Source: Herpetosiphon aurantiacus DSM 785 (GTDB lineage: Bacteria > Chloroflexota > Chloroflexia > Chloroflexales > Herpetosiphonaceae). Taken from it: a stretch of DNA of 64,000 bases. Position 1 is the first letter of the stretch. The number at the start of each line of letters is the position of its first letter. Positions 34,253 to 43,450 of this stretch are shown in pieces. The notes beneath the pieces are model-generated. The model worked only from the letters and a program-made list of their open reading frames with translations. It was not told the origin of the DNA and searched no databases. The stretch spans positions 2,619,199-2,683,198 of the forward strand of contig CP000875.1 of the NCBI GenBank assembly GCA_000018565.1. The letters run 5' to 3'. Both the position numbers and the translations under genes were made by a program.

Positions 34253-35194
34253 ATGCTGAAAGTGCTTCTCATCAGCAGCGATCTACCGGATCAAGCTCTG
34301 CTTGGCCAGTTGCTGGATGCTGGATATCGATTGAGTTTGTTGCGGCTTGAGCAACTAGCTAAGCAAACAACCATCGCCGATCAAAGCCTCTTGGTCGGCT
34401 GTTTTACCAATGAGGATGAATTAGCGCAACTCACCGAAAACTTGGGCAGTCAAGAGCCACTATGGTGGGGCTGGAATCAGAGTAACTATCCGCATTTAAC
34501 CTTGAAGGCCTATGAAGCTGGCGCTCGTCATGTGATTACCAACGACGCAAACGCTAGCCAAATCATCCAAAACTTAAATGCGCTGCACGTCAGCCAACTT
34601 CATCAGCAAACTACCCGCGGTCGAGAGCAGCAGTATCCACGTGGGGCAATGGTGCATTTACAAGCCGATCAAGCCTTATTGATTGAAACTGGAATTTTGA
34701 GCTTGCAAGTCAATCATCCTGATGGCTCGAACGTGCTTCTAGGTTTGTTCGGGCCAAACCAATTAGTCTGTGGCCATCCACACGATGGCTGTGCGATCTA
34801 TCTGCAAGCGCATACCCCGATTAGCGCTCAGCTCTTGCCGTGGCAACGGGTCTTGAGTGAGCCTTCGTTGATCGAACGATTACGCATGCGGCTGCAACTA
34901 ATGGAAGCGTGGGCTTCGTGCCAAGCCCATCCTTACCTTGATCAACGAGTTTTAGGCATTTTGAATTTGTTGGCCGAGCAATTTGGCAAACAGCATAACC
35001 AGGGCTTATTGATTGACGTGCGGATTACCCATGAACAACTAGCCTCAGCGGTTGGCTCAACCCGCGCAACGATCTCACGGATTATCCGCGATTTGCGCAC
35101 ACGAAGTATGCTTGATAGCCACTTCAGCGGCAGTAATGAGCGTTTTTGGCTCCCAATCGTGCCCCACTATCATCACACCCATCCCTTTGCTTAA
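34253..35194 (+). CDS. Crp/Fnr-type regulator fused to a pseudo-receiver domain
   Basis: A 313-residue regulator in three parts. Residues 1-115 look like a response-regulator receiver fold (KVLLISSDLPDQALLGQLLDAG at the start; YEAGARHVITNDANASQIIQNL as the last strand-helix) but lack the phospho-acceptor Asp and the conserved Lys. Residues about 125-215 form a small cupin-like sensor region (AMVHLQADQALLIETGILSLQV). The C-terminus is a Crp winged helix with THEQLASAVGSTRATISRIIRDL. No cNMP-binding motif is evident, so the ligand is open; Cys in the sensor (VCGHPHDGCA) might bind metal. It follows the uptake genes and is the best candidate for the locus regulator. Confidence 0.85.
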   Translation: MLKVLLISSDLPDQALLGQLLDAGYRLSLLRLEQLAKQTTIADQSLLVGCFTNEDELAQLTENLGSQEPLWWGWNQSNYPHLTLKAYEAGARHVITNDANASQIIQNLNALHVSQLHQQTTRGREQQYPRGAMVHLQADQALLIETGILSLQVNHPDGSNVLLGLFGPNQLVCGHPHDGCAIYLQAHTPISAQLLPWQRVLSEPSLIERLRMRLQLMEAWASCQAHPYLDQRVLGILNLLAEQFGKQHNQGLLIDVRITHEQLASAVGSTRATISRIIRDLRTRSMLDSHFSGSNERFWLPIVPHYHHTHPFA

Positions 35195-35496
35195 TGTAGA
35201 TTAGACTTAGGTTGGATACTATATTCAGCGCCGCTATGGGAAACAGCTCCCATGGAACGAAATTGTATTTTAGAACACCTCGTTGCAGCCAGAAGCAGTT
35301 AAGTTCTTTGGTATTGTATTGGAACCAATAAAGGCATTTTAGCAGCAGCACTGGCAGAAAACCGCAGCCGTGCTACCACTCTTAGCACGGCTGAATCATC
35401 GACCCAAAAAACCATGACCTTTGCATCAATCGACAATCAGCGTTAATCTGCTACGATCAGCGTGAAGTGGGCAATTCCAGCGACGAGGAAGTGACG
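35195..35496. other. Intergenic region with one stem-loop, no gene seen
   Basis: About 300 bases without a convincing gene. A perfect 10-bp stem, CAGCCGTGCT (35365-35374) with AGCACGGCTG (35384-35393), may be a transcription end signal; a TTTT follows it only on the minus strand. The right end holds the GAGGAAG ribosome binding site of the next gene. Confidence 0.4.
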
Positions 35497-38115
35497 ATGA
35501 CTCAAATCGCAGTTAATTCACCAGCGGCTTTTGGCAAGCAATTGCGCTTGTTGCGCCGCCGTGCTCGCCTAACCCAAGCCGAATTAGGGATTGCCGTAGG
35601 CTATAGCGATGCGCAAATTTGTCGGCTTGAAACAGGCCGCCGTCCCCCCGATTTAACCACCTTAATTGCGTTATTTTTGCCAGCGCTCGATATCGAGGCG
35701 CAATCACACGAGGCTCAGCAGCTTTTAGAATTAGCCGCAAGCGCCCGCGAGGAATTAATCGCTGAGCCAAGCCAGAACAATCATGGTGCACTCAATCAAG
35801 CACTGCCAACCTTGGCCAGCCACCTGCCTAGCCCAACCAGCTACTTTTTAGGCCGTGGCGCTGAACAACAACGCATCTTGCAATGGCTGAATAATCCTAC
35901 AATTCGCTTAATCAGCATTGTGGGCTTGGCGGGCATTGGCAAAACCCAGCTTGGCTTGCAATGTTTGCATCAATTTGCGAGCCAAAGCGAACAGCAGTGT
36001 GTTTTTGTTGATCTGGTGACCGCCAATGACCCTGAATCGATGGTTCAGGCGATCAACAAGGCGCTCGAAATCAGCGAAAGCCCCGATGAGCATCCCTTGA
36101 GTTTGGCAATTAGTCAGCTTGAGCAGCAACCAAGCTGTTTACTGTTGGATAATTGTGAACAGATTCAGGATGCTAGCCGGGTGATCAGCCTATTGCTCAG
36201 CGAAGTACCAACCCTCAAATTAATTATTACCAGCCAAGTAGCCTTGCGTCTCAGTGCCGAACATGTACTACAACTCACGCCCTTGGCCGTGCCCAATTTG
36301 TTGGCATTGCCGCCCTTAGCTGAATTAGCCCAAATCGAAGCTATGGCTTTGTTATTGGCCCGTTTGCAAGTGCATAACCCCAAACTTGAATTGACCGCGA
36401 AAAATGCGTTGGCGCTTGCTGCCTTGTGTGTACGCGTCGATGGTGTACCGTTGGCGCTAGAGTTAGTTGCTGCTTCAGGCCGTTTGTTCGACCCCGAAGC
36501 CTTGTTGAGCGAATTGGCCAGCCATTTTTTGAGCATGCGACGGCGGGGCCGCGATTTACCGTCGCGCCACTACTCAGTCACAACCGCACTGACATGGAGT
36601 TATCAACAGCTTGATTCAGCTAGCCAACGTTTGTTTGAGCGGTTGAGCGTATTCGTTAGCGGTTGGACGGTCGAGGCGGCCTTGGCGGTTTGTGGCCCAG
36701 AATACCAACGCCATGAGCTGATTGAACAATTAAATGTGCTGCTTGATCATAGCCTGATTCAACAACAAACCAACGATGATTCGACGCGAATGAGTATGTT
36801 GACGATGGTACGGACGTTTGCTCAAGAGCAAGCCAACAAGCATGCTGAACATGATTTGCTCAAGAGCCGCATGCTCGATTATTTGATTGAACTAGCCCAG
36901 CAAGCCGAGCAACCACTGCGTTCAGGCAATAACCAAGCTATGTGGATTCAGCGGTTAGAGGCTGAGCACGATAATATTCGGGCTGGCTTAAATTGGGCTT
37001 GGCAACACAATGCCCATCAACGCGGCATTCAGTTGGTTGGCTATGTATGGCGTTTTTGGTATATGCGCGGCTATTTACGTGAAGGTCGGCGTTGGTTTGA
37101 AAACCTACTGATCAGCCATGAACCAACTGCTGACGTTGATTTTGCCCGAGCACTCGATGGGGTCGGCATTTTGGCTTGGAGACAAAGCGATTATCAGCAA
37201 GCTGAACAATGGTATCAGCAAGCCCTTGCCATCTACCAAACCACCCAACACACCGCTGGCCAGGCGCAAGTTTTGGGTCATCTGGGCTTAGTGGCGATGG
37301 ATACCGGAGCCTATGCCCAAGCAGCGGCCTACTACGAACAAAGTTTACCGCTCTATCAAGCCGTTGAGGATCAATCCGGAGTGGTTGCCACATTGCACAA
37401 TCTCGGCAATCTCTATTGCCAACAATCAGAAAATCAACGGGCAAGCCAACTCTATCAAGAATGCTTACAGATCTATCAGGAGATGGGTGATCAATCGGGA
37501 GTGGCATTAATTGCCTTGGGTTTGGGGGTGATCGCCCGTGATGAACAACGTTTAGATGCAGCGCAAGCCTCGTTTGAACAAAGCCTCAGCTTGGCGCGTG
37601 AGTTGGGCGATGATTGGAATGAAGCGACGGCCTTAATCAATCTTGGTAACATCGCGATTGATACCAGCCAGCCCAAACTTGGCTTGGAGCATTATCAAAC
37701 CGCCAAACAGATTTTCGAGCGTTTAGGCGATCAGCAATCATTGTGTCTGATCGAAAACCGAATTTCTAATGCTCACTGGCTGCTGGGCGACTATGCCCAA
37801 GCCCAAGCTGGCTACCGTCAATGCCTCATGTTAGCCCATGCAATCGGCTTTGATGGCGGAATTATTGAAGGTTTAGAAGGACTAGCCCATTGCTTGAGCC
37901 AAACATTGCCAACGACTGCCGCCCAACTCATGGCCTACGCCGCCCAGATGCGTAGCACCAAAGGCTACCCAATTATTCCTGCCGATGAAGCTGGTTACAA
38001 CCAAATTGGGCAAGAAATTCAGGCCCATTTAAGCACCACCGCATGGCAACAGGCCTACCAGCAAGGCCAACAGCTGAGTTTGCAACGAGCAGTAAGTTTG
38101 GCGCTGGCCAATTGA
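35497..38115 (+). CDS. XRE-HTH / NB-ARC ATPase / TPR regulator
   Basis: An 872-residue protein with an N-terminal Cro/C1 helix-turn-helix (FGKQLRLLRRRARLTQAELGIAVGYSDAQICRLE), an NB-ARC-type STAND ATPase (Walker A GLAGIGKTQLG, Walker B SCLLLDNCEQ, VDGVPLALELVAASGR) and a C-terminal array of TPR units (for example DYQQAEQWYQQALAIYQ and NLGNLYCQQSENQRASQLYQECL). This is a ligand- or partner-gated transcription factor architecture common in Chloroflexota and actinobacteria. The ATG at 35497 has GAGGAAG upstream; the frame could start at a GTG ten codons earlier. Its target is unknown. Confidence 0.88.
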   Translation: MTQIAVNSPAAFGKQLRLLRRRARLTQAELGIAVGYSDAQICRLETGRRPPDLTTLIALFLPALDIEAQSHEAQQLLELAASAREELIAEPSQNNHGALNQALPTLASHLPSPTSYFLGRGAEQQRILQWLNNPTIRLISIVGLAGIGKTQLGLQCLHQFASQSEQQCVFVDLVTANDPESMVQAINKALEISESPDEHPLSLAISQLEQQPSCLLLDNCEQIQDASRVISLLLSEVPTLKLIITSQVALRLSAEHVLQLTPLAVPNLLALPPLAELAQIEAMALLLARLQVHNPKLELTAKNALALAALCVRVDGVPLALELVAASGRLFDPEALLSELASHFLSMRRRGRDLPSRHYSVTTALTWSYQQLDSASQRLFERLSVFVSGWTVEAALAVCGPEYQRHELIEQLNVLLDHSLIQQQTNDDSTRMSMLTMVRTFAQEQANKHAEHDLLKSRMLDYLIELAQQAEQPLRSGNNQAMWIQRLEAEHDNIRAGLNWAWQHNAHQRGIQLVGYVWRFWYMRGYLREGRRWFENLLISHEPTADVDFARALDGVGILAWRQSDYQQAEQWYQQALAIYQTTQHTAGQAQVLGHLGLVAMDTGAYAQAAAYYEQSLPLYQAVEDQSGVVATLHNLGNLYCQQSENQRASQLYQECLQIYQEMGDQSGVALIALGLGVIARDEQRLDAAQASFEQSLSLARELGDDWNEATALINLGNIAIDTSQPKLGLEHYQTAKQIFERLGDQQSLCLIENRISNAHWLLGDYAQAQAGYRQCLMLAHAIGFDGGIIEGLEGLAHCLSQTLPTTAAQLMAYAAQMRSTKGYPIIPADEAGYNQIGQEIQAHLSTTAWQQAYQQGQQLSLQRAVSLALAN

Positions 38116-38196
38116 TCCACGGCCTACATCAAAAGGGGGATTGACGCGACCATGCAGTTGGCTATACTAGGCCACAGCTTCGTTTAGAGGAACCAT

Positions 38197-38835
38197 ATGC
38201 GCACAATTGATCTTGCAACATGGCCGCGTCGTCAACATTTTAGCTTCTATCAAGGCATGACCTACCCACATTTTAGTTTATGTGCCAATGTCGATATTCA
38301 AATTTGGTATCAAGCAATTAAGGCTCGCCAAGCGCGTTTAAGCACCAGCCTTACCTATGTATTTGCCCGCGCCGCCAACGAACAAGTGGCCTTTCGTTGG
38401 CGAATTCGGGGTGATAATGTGGTTGAGCATGATCGGGTTGATCCTTCGCCAACCGTCTTGCTCGACGACGATCTCTTTAGCTTTTGTGTGATTCCCTATC
38501 GGGCGGATTATCATGCATTTTCAGCCTTAGCCGAAGCCAAAGTCGCTGAAGTCAAAGCCAACCCAACCATCACCGACGAGCCAGGCCAAGATAATTTGTT
38601 GTATATGACCAGCATTCCGTGGGTCAGCTTCACTAGCATGATGCACCCGATCCATCTCAACCCAATCGATTCAGTTCCGCGCATTTCGTGGGGCAAACAC
38701 ACGCTTGAAGGCCAGCGCCGCTTGATGCCGGTGGCGGTACAAGTCCATCATGGCCTGATGGATGGCTTGCATATTGGGCGTTTCTATGAGCGAGTTCAGG
38801 CAATTCTCGATCATCCTGAGGATTTTTTGGGCTAA
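38197..38835 (+). CDS. Chloramphenicol acetyltransferase-fold protein
   Basis: A 212-residue protein of the CAT family (PF00302). The start (WPRRQHFSFYQGMTYPHFSLCANVDI) and the catalytic motif VAVQVHHGLMDGLHIGRFYE (His about 184) match type A CATs, including the HHxxxDG shared with condensation domains. It could acetylate chloramphenicol or another hydroxyl-bearing compound; chromosomal relatives often have unknown substrates. GAGGAA precedes the ATG. It is not clearly part of the metallophore locus. Confidence 0.87.
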   Translation: MRTIDLATWPRRQHFSFYQGMTYPHFSLCANVDIQIWYQAIKARQARLSTSLTYVFARAANEQVAFRWRIRGDNVVEHDRVDPSPTVLLDDDLFSFCVIPYRADYHAFSALAEAKVAEVKANPTITDEPGQDNLLYMTSIPWVSFTSMMHPIHLNPIDSVPRISWGKHTLEGQRRLMPVAVQVHHGLMDGLHIGRFYERVQAILDHPEDFLG

Positions 38836-38923
38836 GTTTGTACACCAAGCAGCTAAAATAGTGCTTAATCATCCTTTTTACATCCATTTCGATCGATTAG
38901 AATCAATAGGTGTGTAGATAGGT

Positions 38924-38955
38924 GCAACGCTTGCACTGGCAATTGTAAGCGTTGC
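38924..38955. other. Inverted repeat upstream of secreted protein gene
   Basis: GCAACGCTT (38924-38932) and AAGCGTTGC (38947-38955) are perfect 9-bp arms around a 14-base spacer, ending 21 bases before the ATG at 38977. It could be a leader hairpin or an operator. Confidence 0.35.
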
Positions 38956-38976
38956 TAGCACTGTGAGGTTTGGCAT

Positions 38977-39654
38977 ATGCTACCTATTCAATGGCCGAGC
39001 ACGCGACGATGGGGCATAGTTTTGGGAGTTTTGCTAGCGTTTTGGCCAAGTTTCGCCTTGGCTTGTACCCAACCGATTGGTGGGCATCCCCGTTATACTG
39101 CGACTGAGCATACCAATGCCGCCGCCATCGTTTTAGAAGGTGTCGTGATTGATGGAAAAGTCAACAATAATCCTGGCTCGCTCATTAACCTGGCAACTAT
39201 CCAAGTATCTCAATACTTTAAAGGAATTGGACCTGAAATCGTTACCGTTGAAGGGTTTGGTTCAATCACAATGTGCCTTAGCCAAGTTGAAATCGGTGAT
39301 CATTTGATCTTCTATATCTATGTTGGAGCAAACAGTCAGTGGCATGCCCATTATATGAGTGCTGGCGATGCTGTAGCAAGGCCAATACCTTCAATTAGGG
39401 CCGAAATTATCGCCGCAGTGGGCAGCCCACCAGTCGCACCATTGCCCTCAACGCCTGGACCGCTTGATCCAACCTCAATTCCAATCACGACCCCTGCTGA
39501 TCCATCAACAATTGTAGTGCCAACACCACAATTGCCCATTGAACTTCCAGCGACCAGCCAAGCAGGTTTACCATTAATCTGGTGGGTTTTGCTAGGCCTC
39601 AGTTGCTTAGCCGGTGGCATTTGGTTGCGTCAACACTATCTTAAATCAAGCTAA
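38977..39654 (+). CDS. Secreted, C-terminally membrane-anchored protein of unknown function
   Basis: A 225-residue protein with an N-terminal signal peptide (VLGVLLAFWPSFALACT) and a globular part of about 110 residues containing two further Cys. A Pro/Thr-rich stalk (about 140-190) follows, then a C-terminal membrane helix (LIWWVLLGLSCLAGGIWL) and a short basic tail. The globular part (VLEGVVIDGKV, QVSQYFKGIGPEIVTVEGFG, GDHLIFYIY) resembles an NTR/TIMP-like beta-barrel seen in many secreted proteins, by pattern only. It would face the outside. No partner is evident. Confidence 0.75.
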   Translation: MLPIQWPSTRRWGIVLGVLLAFWPSFALACTQPIGGHPRYTATEHTNAAAIVLEGVVIDGKVNNNPGSLINLATIQVSQYFKGIGPEIVTVEGFGSITMCLSQVEIGDHLIFYIYVGANSQWHAHYMSAGDAVARPIPSIRAEIIAAVGSPPVAPLPSTPGPLDPTSIPITTPADPSTIVVPTPQLPIELPATSQAGLPLIWWVLLGLSCLAGGIWLRQHYLKSS

Positions 39655-39660
39655 ACTCAT

Positions 39661-39697
39661 CGCCAGCCCAACGCTGAATAGCAACGTTGGGCTGGCG
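39661..39697. terminator. Strong stem-loop between convergent genes
   Basis: CGCCAGCCCAACG (39661-39673) and CGTTGGGCTGGCG (39685-39697) form a perfect 13-bp GC-rich stem with an 11-base loop, between the ends of two convergent genes. There is no long T-run. It probably ends transcription or protects 3' ends from both directions. Confidence 0.65.
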
Positions 39698-39732
39698 GCG
39701 GTTCGCACCAAATTAATCGCGTATGGTTGAGA

Positions 39733-40713
39733 TTACAGCTCTTTTTTACGTCGAGCAAAGCCACTTTGGATACCAATAAAGATCAACGTCAGCGCACCGA
39801 CGCAAATCCGAGTCCACCACGAACTAAGCGTACCATTGTATTGCAGGATCGAGATAATTGTCCCTTCGATCAGGATTCCAAACAACGTACCGATAACACT
39901 ACCAACCCCGCCCGTAAGTAGCGTACCACCCATCACCACTGCTGCAATGACATCCAATTCAACACCAGTAGCAAACTGCCCATAGCCCGCCAGCAACGAG
40001 ATACTGAACACAATTCCGGCGAGGGCTGAGCAAAAGCCGTTGAAGCCATAGACCATAATTTTAGTACGCCCAACCGGAAATCCCATCAGGCCCGCCGACT
40101 GCTCATTGTTCCCGAGCGCATACATAATCCGGCCAAAACGGGTAAAGTAAGCCAGATAAATCGCTACCAAGAGCAGCAGCGGGCCAACCAGCGTGGGAAT
40201 ATAGATATAGGCTTTTTCAAAAAATGGCATATAGATCGGGGTGAGTGCAAGGTATTTATAGAACGGATCAGTAATCGTCACCGATGTCAGACTAATGATA
40301 TAGGCCAGACCACGGGCGAAAAATAGGCCCATCAGGGTAACGATGAACGGCTGCACTTTAAAAAAATGAATGATGCTGCCCAACCCCAACCCGATCGCTG
40401 TGCCCATCACCAGCATCAGCGGTATGACAAAGGCCGCGCTGAAGCCTATTTTGAGCAAGGCAGCCGATGCCGCCGTCGTCAAGGCCAAGACACCGCCAAC
40501 CGACAGGTCAATCCCTCCGGTCAAAATCACAAAGGTCATGCCAATTCCAATAATTAGCAAAAAGCCGTTGTTGATAAACAGGTTGAAAAATGCCTGAGGC
40601 CGTTGCATCGCGGGATACAGCTGTGCGCCAATGATGTAGGCCATAAGAAAGATCGTAATTGTCGTAAGCAGCGGGCCATGCCGCATGACGGAGAGCTTCA
40701 GTCGTTGTGTCAT
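39733..40713 (-). CDS. yjfF: Galactofuranose-type ABC transporter permease YjfF-like
   Basis: A 326-residue BPD_transp_2 permease of the ribose/galactofuranose class. It shows GMTFVILTGGIDLSVGGVLAL, VQPFIVTLMGLFFARG, ALGNNEQSAGLMG and VMGGTLLTGGVGSVIGTLFG, and has about nine membrane segments. It pairs with the second permease encoded upstream to form the sugar channel, as YjfF does with YtfT in Escherichia coli. It is the last gene of the operon, 41 bases after its partner. The substrate is inferred from similarity of the whole set; other furanoses are possible. Confidence 0.87.
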   Translation of the reverse strand: MTQRLKLSVMRHGPLLTTITIFLMAYIIGAQLYPAMQRPQAFFNLFINNGFLLIIGIGMTFVILTGGIDLSVGGVLALTTAASAALLKIGFSAAFVIPLMLVMGTAIGLGLGSIIHFFKVQPFIVTLMGLFFARGLAYIISLTSVTITDPFYKYLALTPIYMPFFEKAYIYIPTLVGPLLLLVAIYLAYFTRFGRIMYALGNNEQSAGLMGFPVGRTKIMVYGFNGFCSALAGIVFSISLLAGYGQFATGVELDVIAAVVMGGTLLTGGVGSVIGTLFGILIEGTIISILQYNGTLSSWWTRICVGALTLIFIGIQSGFARRKKEL

Positions 40714-40754
40714 GGTGAATCCCTTTCAAAGCGGTGACGCACAGCAATGCGAGG

Positions 40755-41861
40755 CTATGGGCGCGGGAGATCTCGATTCTCGTCTGGTGTTATTACCGCC
40801 GATTTGGGCTGAGTATCCGCACGCACACTGCGACGTTTCACAAGCCGACGATCGGAATAGAGCAGGATCACCAGCAGAACCAGTACTGCCCGTCCAGCGA
40901 GCAAGGCGTTCGCTGGCACGCCCAACGTATACATCGAAAGTGTGAATGTCCAGATAACCATTGCGCCAAGCACGCTTGCCAAGAGTGAAAAACGCCCACC
41001 AGACAGCATCGTGCCGCCCATTACAACCGCCAAAATCGCGTCTAGTTCATAATTAAGCCCGTTGTTGTTGCCATCGGCGCTATGCACATAGGAGCTAAGG
41101 ATCAGGCCAGCAAGAGCGCTGCAAAAACCACTAAAGGTGTAGGCTAGCAACTGGACATTCTTGGCGCTAATGCCGCTGTAGTAGGTAGCTTTTGGATTAA
41201 TACCGACTGCTTCAATAAATAGCCCAATCGGTGTCTTACGCACACCCACCCAAGCGATGATCGCTACCGCCGTGACGATATAGATCGACACTGGCAGCCC
41301 TAAAATATAGCCGTTACCAAACCAGAAGTAGGGTGTGTAGTAAATCGTGATAATCTGACCGTTGGTAATCAGCTGGGCAATGCCCCGACCAGCAACCATG
41401 AGGATCAAAGTTGCGACCAGTGGCTGAATCTTAGCCCGCGATACCAACAGACCATTCCAAAGACCACACAGTGTCCCTGCCGCCAGCGTCGCCAGCACGA
41501 TGATTGCCAGTGGGGTATTGGTGGCGTTTCGCGTCAGAATCTCATTTGAAACCAGCTTATCACCAGGCGCGGGGTTGATCAGAACCGCCCCCATAGCCGC
41601 CGAGATCGCCATAACAGCCCCGACCGAAAGATCAACGCCGCCAGTGGCGATCACCAGCGTCATACCAAGGGCCACCAGCATCAGCGGCGCACCGTTGTTC
41701 AGCACATCGATCAGATTGCCATAGAGATGCCCATCTTGGATGTTGATACGAAAAAATTCGGGGATAAACAGCGCATTAAATCCAAGAATAACTGCCCACG
41801 CGGTGAGCACCCAGAACAATCGGCTCTCCCGAATCCGTCTGAAAAAGACCGTATAGTTCAT
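40755..41861 (-). CDS. ytfT: Galactofuranose-type ABC transporter permease YtfT-like
   Basis: A 368-residue membrane permease of the same class, with GMTLVIATGGVDLSVGAVMAI, IQPLVATLILMVAGRGIAQLI and MGGTMLSGGRFSLLASVLGAM. It is longer than the partner, with an extra loop around residues 85-110 and a charged C-terminal tail. The ATG overlaps the end of the ATPase gene by four bases. It is predicted to form a heterodimeric channel with the YjfF-like protein. Confidence 0.88.
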   Translation of the reverse strand: MNYTVFFRRIRESRLFWVLTAWAVILGFNALFIPEFFRINIQDGHLYGNLIDVLNNGAPLMLVALGMTLVIATGGVDLSVGAVMAISAAMGAVLINPAPGDKLVSNEILTRNATNTPLAIIVLATLAAGTLCGLWNGLLVSRAKIQPLVATLILMVAGRGIAQLITNGQIITIYYTPYFWFGNGYILGLPVSIYIVTAVAIIAWVGVRKTPIGLFIEAVGINPKATYYSGISAKNVQLLAYTFSGFCSALAGLILSSYVHSADGNNNGLNYELDAILAVVMGGTMLSGGRFSLLASVLGAMVIWTFTLSMYTLGVPANALLAGRAVLVLLVILLYSDRRLVKRRSVRADTQPKSAVITPDENRDLPRP

Positions 41862-43372
41862 GCCTCACCTGCCATCGTTTGAATAAGCGTCCGATCACTC
41901 ACCGCGTGGTCGTAGTCGGCCACTTTCGCGCGGTCGCGCAAGACCACAATCCGGTCGCTGATACGTACCACCTCTTCCAACTCAGAGGAAATAAAGACGA
42001 TTGACATGCCATCCTTGACGAGTTCCAGTACCAGCTTTTGAATCTCAGCCTTGGCACCGACATCAATGCCCCGTGTCGGCTCATCCAAAATCAGCAGGCG
42101 TGGCTGCGTAACGAGCCAGCGGGCCAAGATGACCTTTTGTTGATTGCCGCCACTTAAGTTTTTGACCAGCTGGTCGGGCGATGGCGTGCGAATGCCAAGC
42201 AGCTTGATGTATTTCTCGGCGATTTCATCCTGCTTCTGCCTGTTAATGAATTTGAACCAGCCATAGCGCCCTTGCAAGCCCAAAATAATATTTTCGCGAA
42301 TGCTAAGATCGCCTACAATACCCTCAGCCTTGCGATCCTCGGGACACAAAGCGACCCCACGCTTGATCGATTCTTGTGGGGAAAACCGCGTAACTGACTG
42401 CCCATCGATCAGCAACGTGCCACTATCAGGCGAAGTCAGACCAAACAGCAAACTTGCCAGTTCGCTGCGTCCGGAGCCGAGCAACCCTGCAATCCCCAGC
42501 ACTTCGCCGACGTTAATAGCCAGATCAAGCGGCTCCAGCATGCCGCTCAGGCCCAGACCAGCCGCTTCGATCAGCCGTCGTTCATCGGGCTGACGCTCAC
42601 CTCGCGCTTTATCTTGGGCCAATGCTTGCAATTCGCCAACTACGCGACCAAGCATTTTTGCTACCAGTTCAACCCGTGGGAGATCGGCAATGTCGTAGCT
42701 GCCAACGAAACTGCCGTTGCGCAGAATCGTCACTCGATCAACGATTTCGTACACTTGGTCGAGGAAATGCGTGACAAAGACAATCCCGATGCCCGCTTGC
42801 TTGAGCGCCCGCATCACAGCAAAAAGCCGTGCAGTTTCGTTGGCATCCAAGCTGGATGTCGGTTCATCCAGAATCAATACTTTGGCCGACGCGATCTCAA
42901 GCGCCCGGGTAATCGCGACCATTTGCTGGATCGCGATCGAGTACATTCCCAGTGGTTGGGTCACATCCAGCTCGATGCCTAAGCGCAGGAGCGCTTGGCG
43001 GGCCATTTCGTTCAGCTTTTTCCAGTGGATGCCACCAAAGCGCCGTGGCTCATGGCCGAGCATAATATTTTCGGCGACCGAAATATTGGTGCACAGATTG
43101 ATCTCTTGATACACCGTGCTGATGCCAAGTTGTTGGGCATGCTGCGGCGACCGAATGCGGATAAGCGTGTGCTCTAATTCAATACTGCCCGTGTCGGGCT
43201 GCTCCACCCCAGTGAGAATTTTGATCAGGGTAGATTTTCCGGCACCATTTTCGCCCATGAGCGCGTGGATTTCGCCTTTCCTCAGCGTAAAATCAACACG
43301 TTCAAGGGCGACGACACCAGGAAACGCTTTGGAAATACCTCTGACGGTGATAAGACTCTGCGAATCAGCCAT
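41858..43372 (-). CDS. ytfR: Sugar ABC transporter ATP-binding protein, YtfR-like (two ATPase domains)
   Basis: A 504-residue tandem ABC ATPase of the RbsA/YtfR class. The first domain has Walker A GENGAGKST and Walker B KVLILDEPTSSLD. The second has a degenerate Walker A region (GLLGSGRSELA), as is normal for this family, with LSGGNQQKVILARWL and LLILDEPTRGIDVGAK. It energises the two permeases encoded downstream. I chose the ATG at 43372 (MADSQSL); the frame continues to 43444 but that part has no homology and contains the hairpin at 43413-43437. Confidence 0.9.
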   Translation of the reverse strand: MADSQSLITVRGISKAFPGVVALERVDFTLRKGEIHALMGENGAGKSTLIKILTGVEQPDTGSIELEHTLIRIRSPQHAQQLGISTVYQEINLCTNISVAENIMLGHEPRRFGGIHWKKLNEMARQALLRLGIELDVTQPLGMYSIAIQQMVAITRALEIASAKVLILDEPTSSLDANETARLFAVMRALKQAGIGIVFVTHFLDQVYEIVDRVTILRNGSFVGSYDIADLPRVELVAKMLGRVVGELQALAQDKARGERQPDERRLIEAAGLGLSGMLEPLDLAINVGEVLGIAGLLGSGRSELASLLFGLTSPDSGTLLIDGQSVTRFSPQESIKRGVALCPEDRKAEGIVGDLSIRENIILGLQGRYGWFKFINRQKQDEIAEKYIKLLGIRTPSPDQLVKNLSGGNQQKVILARWLVTQPRLLILDEPTRGIDVGAKAEIQKLVLELVKDGMSIVFISSELEEVVRISDRIVVLRDRAKVADYDHAVSDRTLIQTMAGEA

Positions 43373-43412
43373 AACGATCACTCGCCTTTCCCATATCGCC
43401 GATTGAGCTTGT

Positions 43413-43437
43413 TGGGGGAGGAATGATGCCTCCCCCA
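43413..43437 (-). other. Stem-loop between ytfQ-like and ytfR-like genes
   Basis: TGGGGGAGG (43413-43421) and CCTCCCCCA (43429-43437) form a perfect, very GC-rich 9-bp stem with a 7-base loop between the binding-protein stop and the ATPase start. Such hairpins commonly protect the upstream message or partly terminate, giving more binding protein than ATPase. Confidence 0.6.
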
Positions 43438-43450
43438 GTGCCATTGGTAA

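Noticed and set aside
38197-38835. CAT-like protein as a stray condensation domain of the NRPS line
   Set aside because: Both share HHxxxDG, but length (212 residues) and the N-terminal pattern match chloramphenicol acetyltransferases, and the gene is outside the operons.
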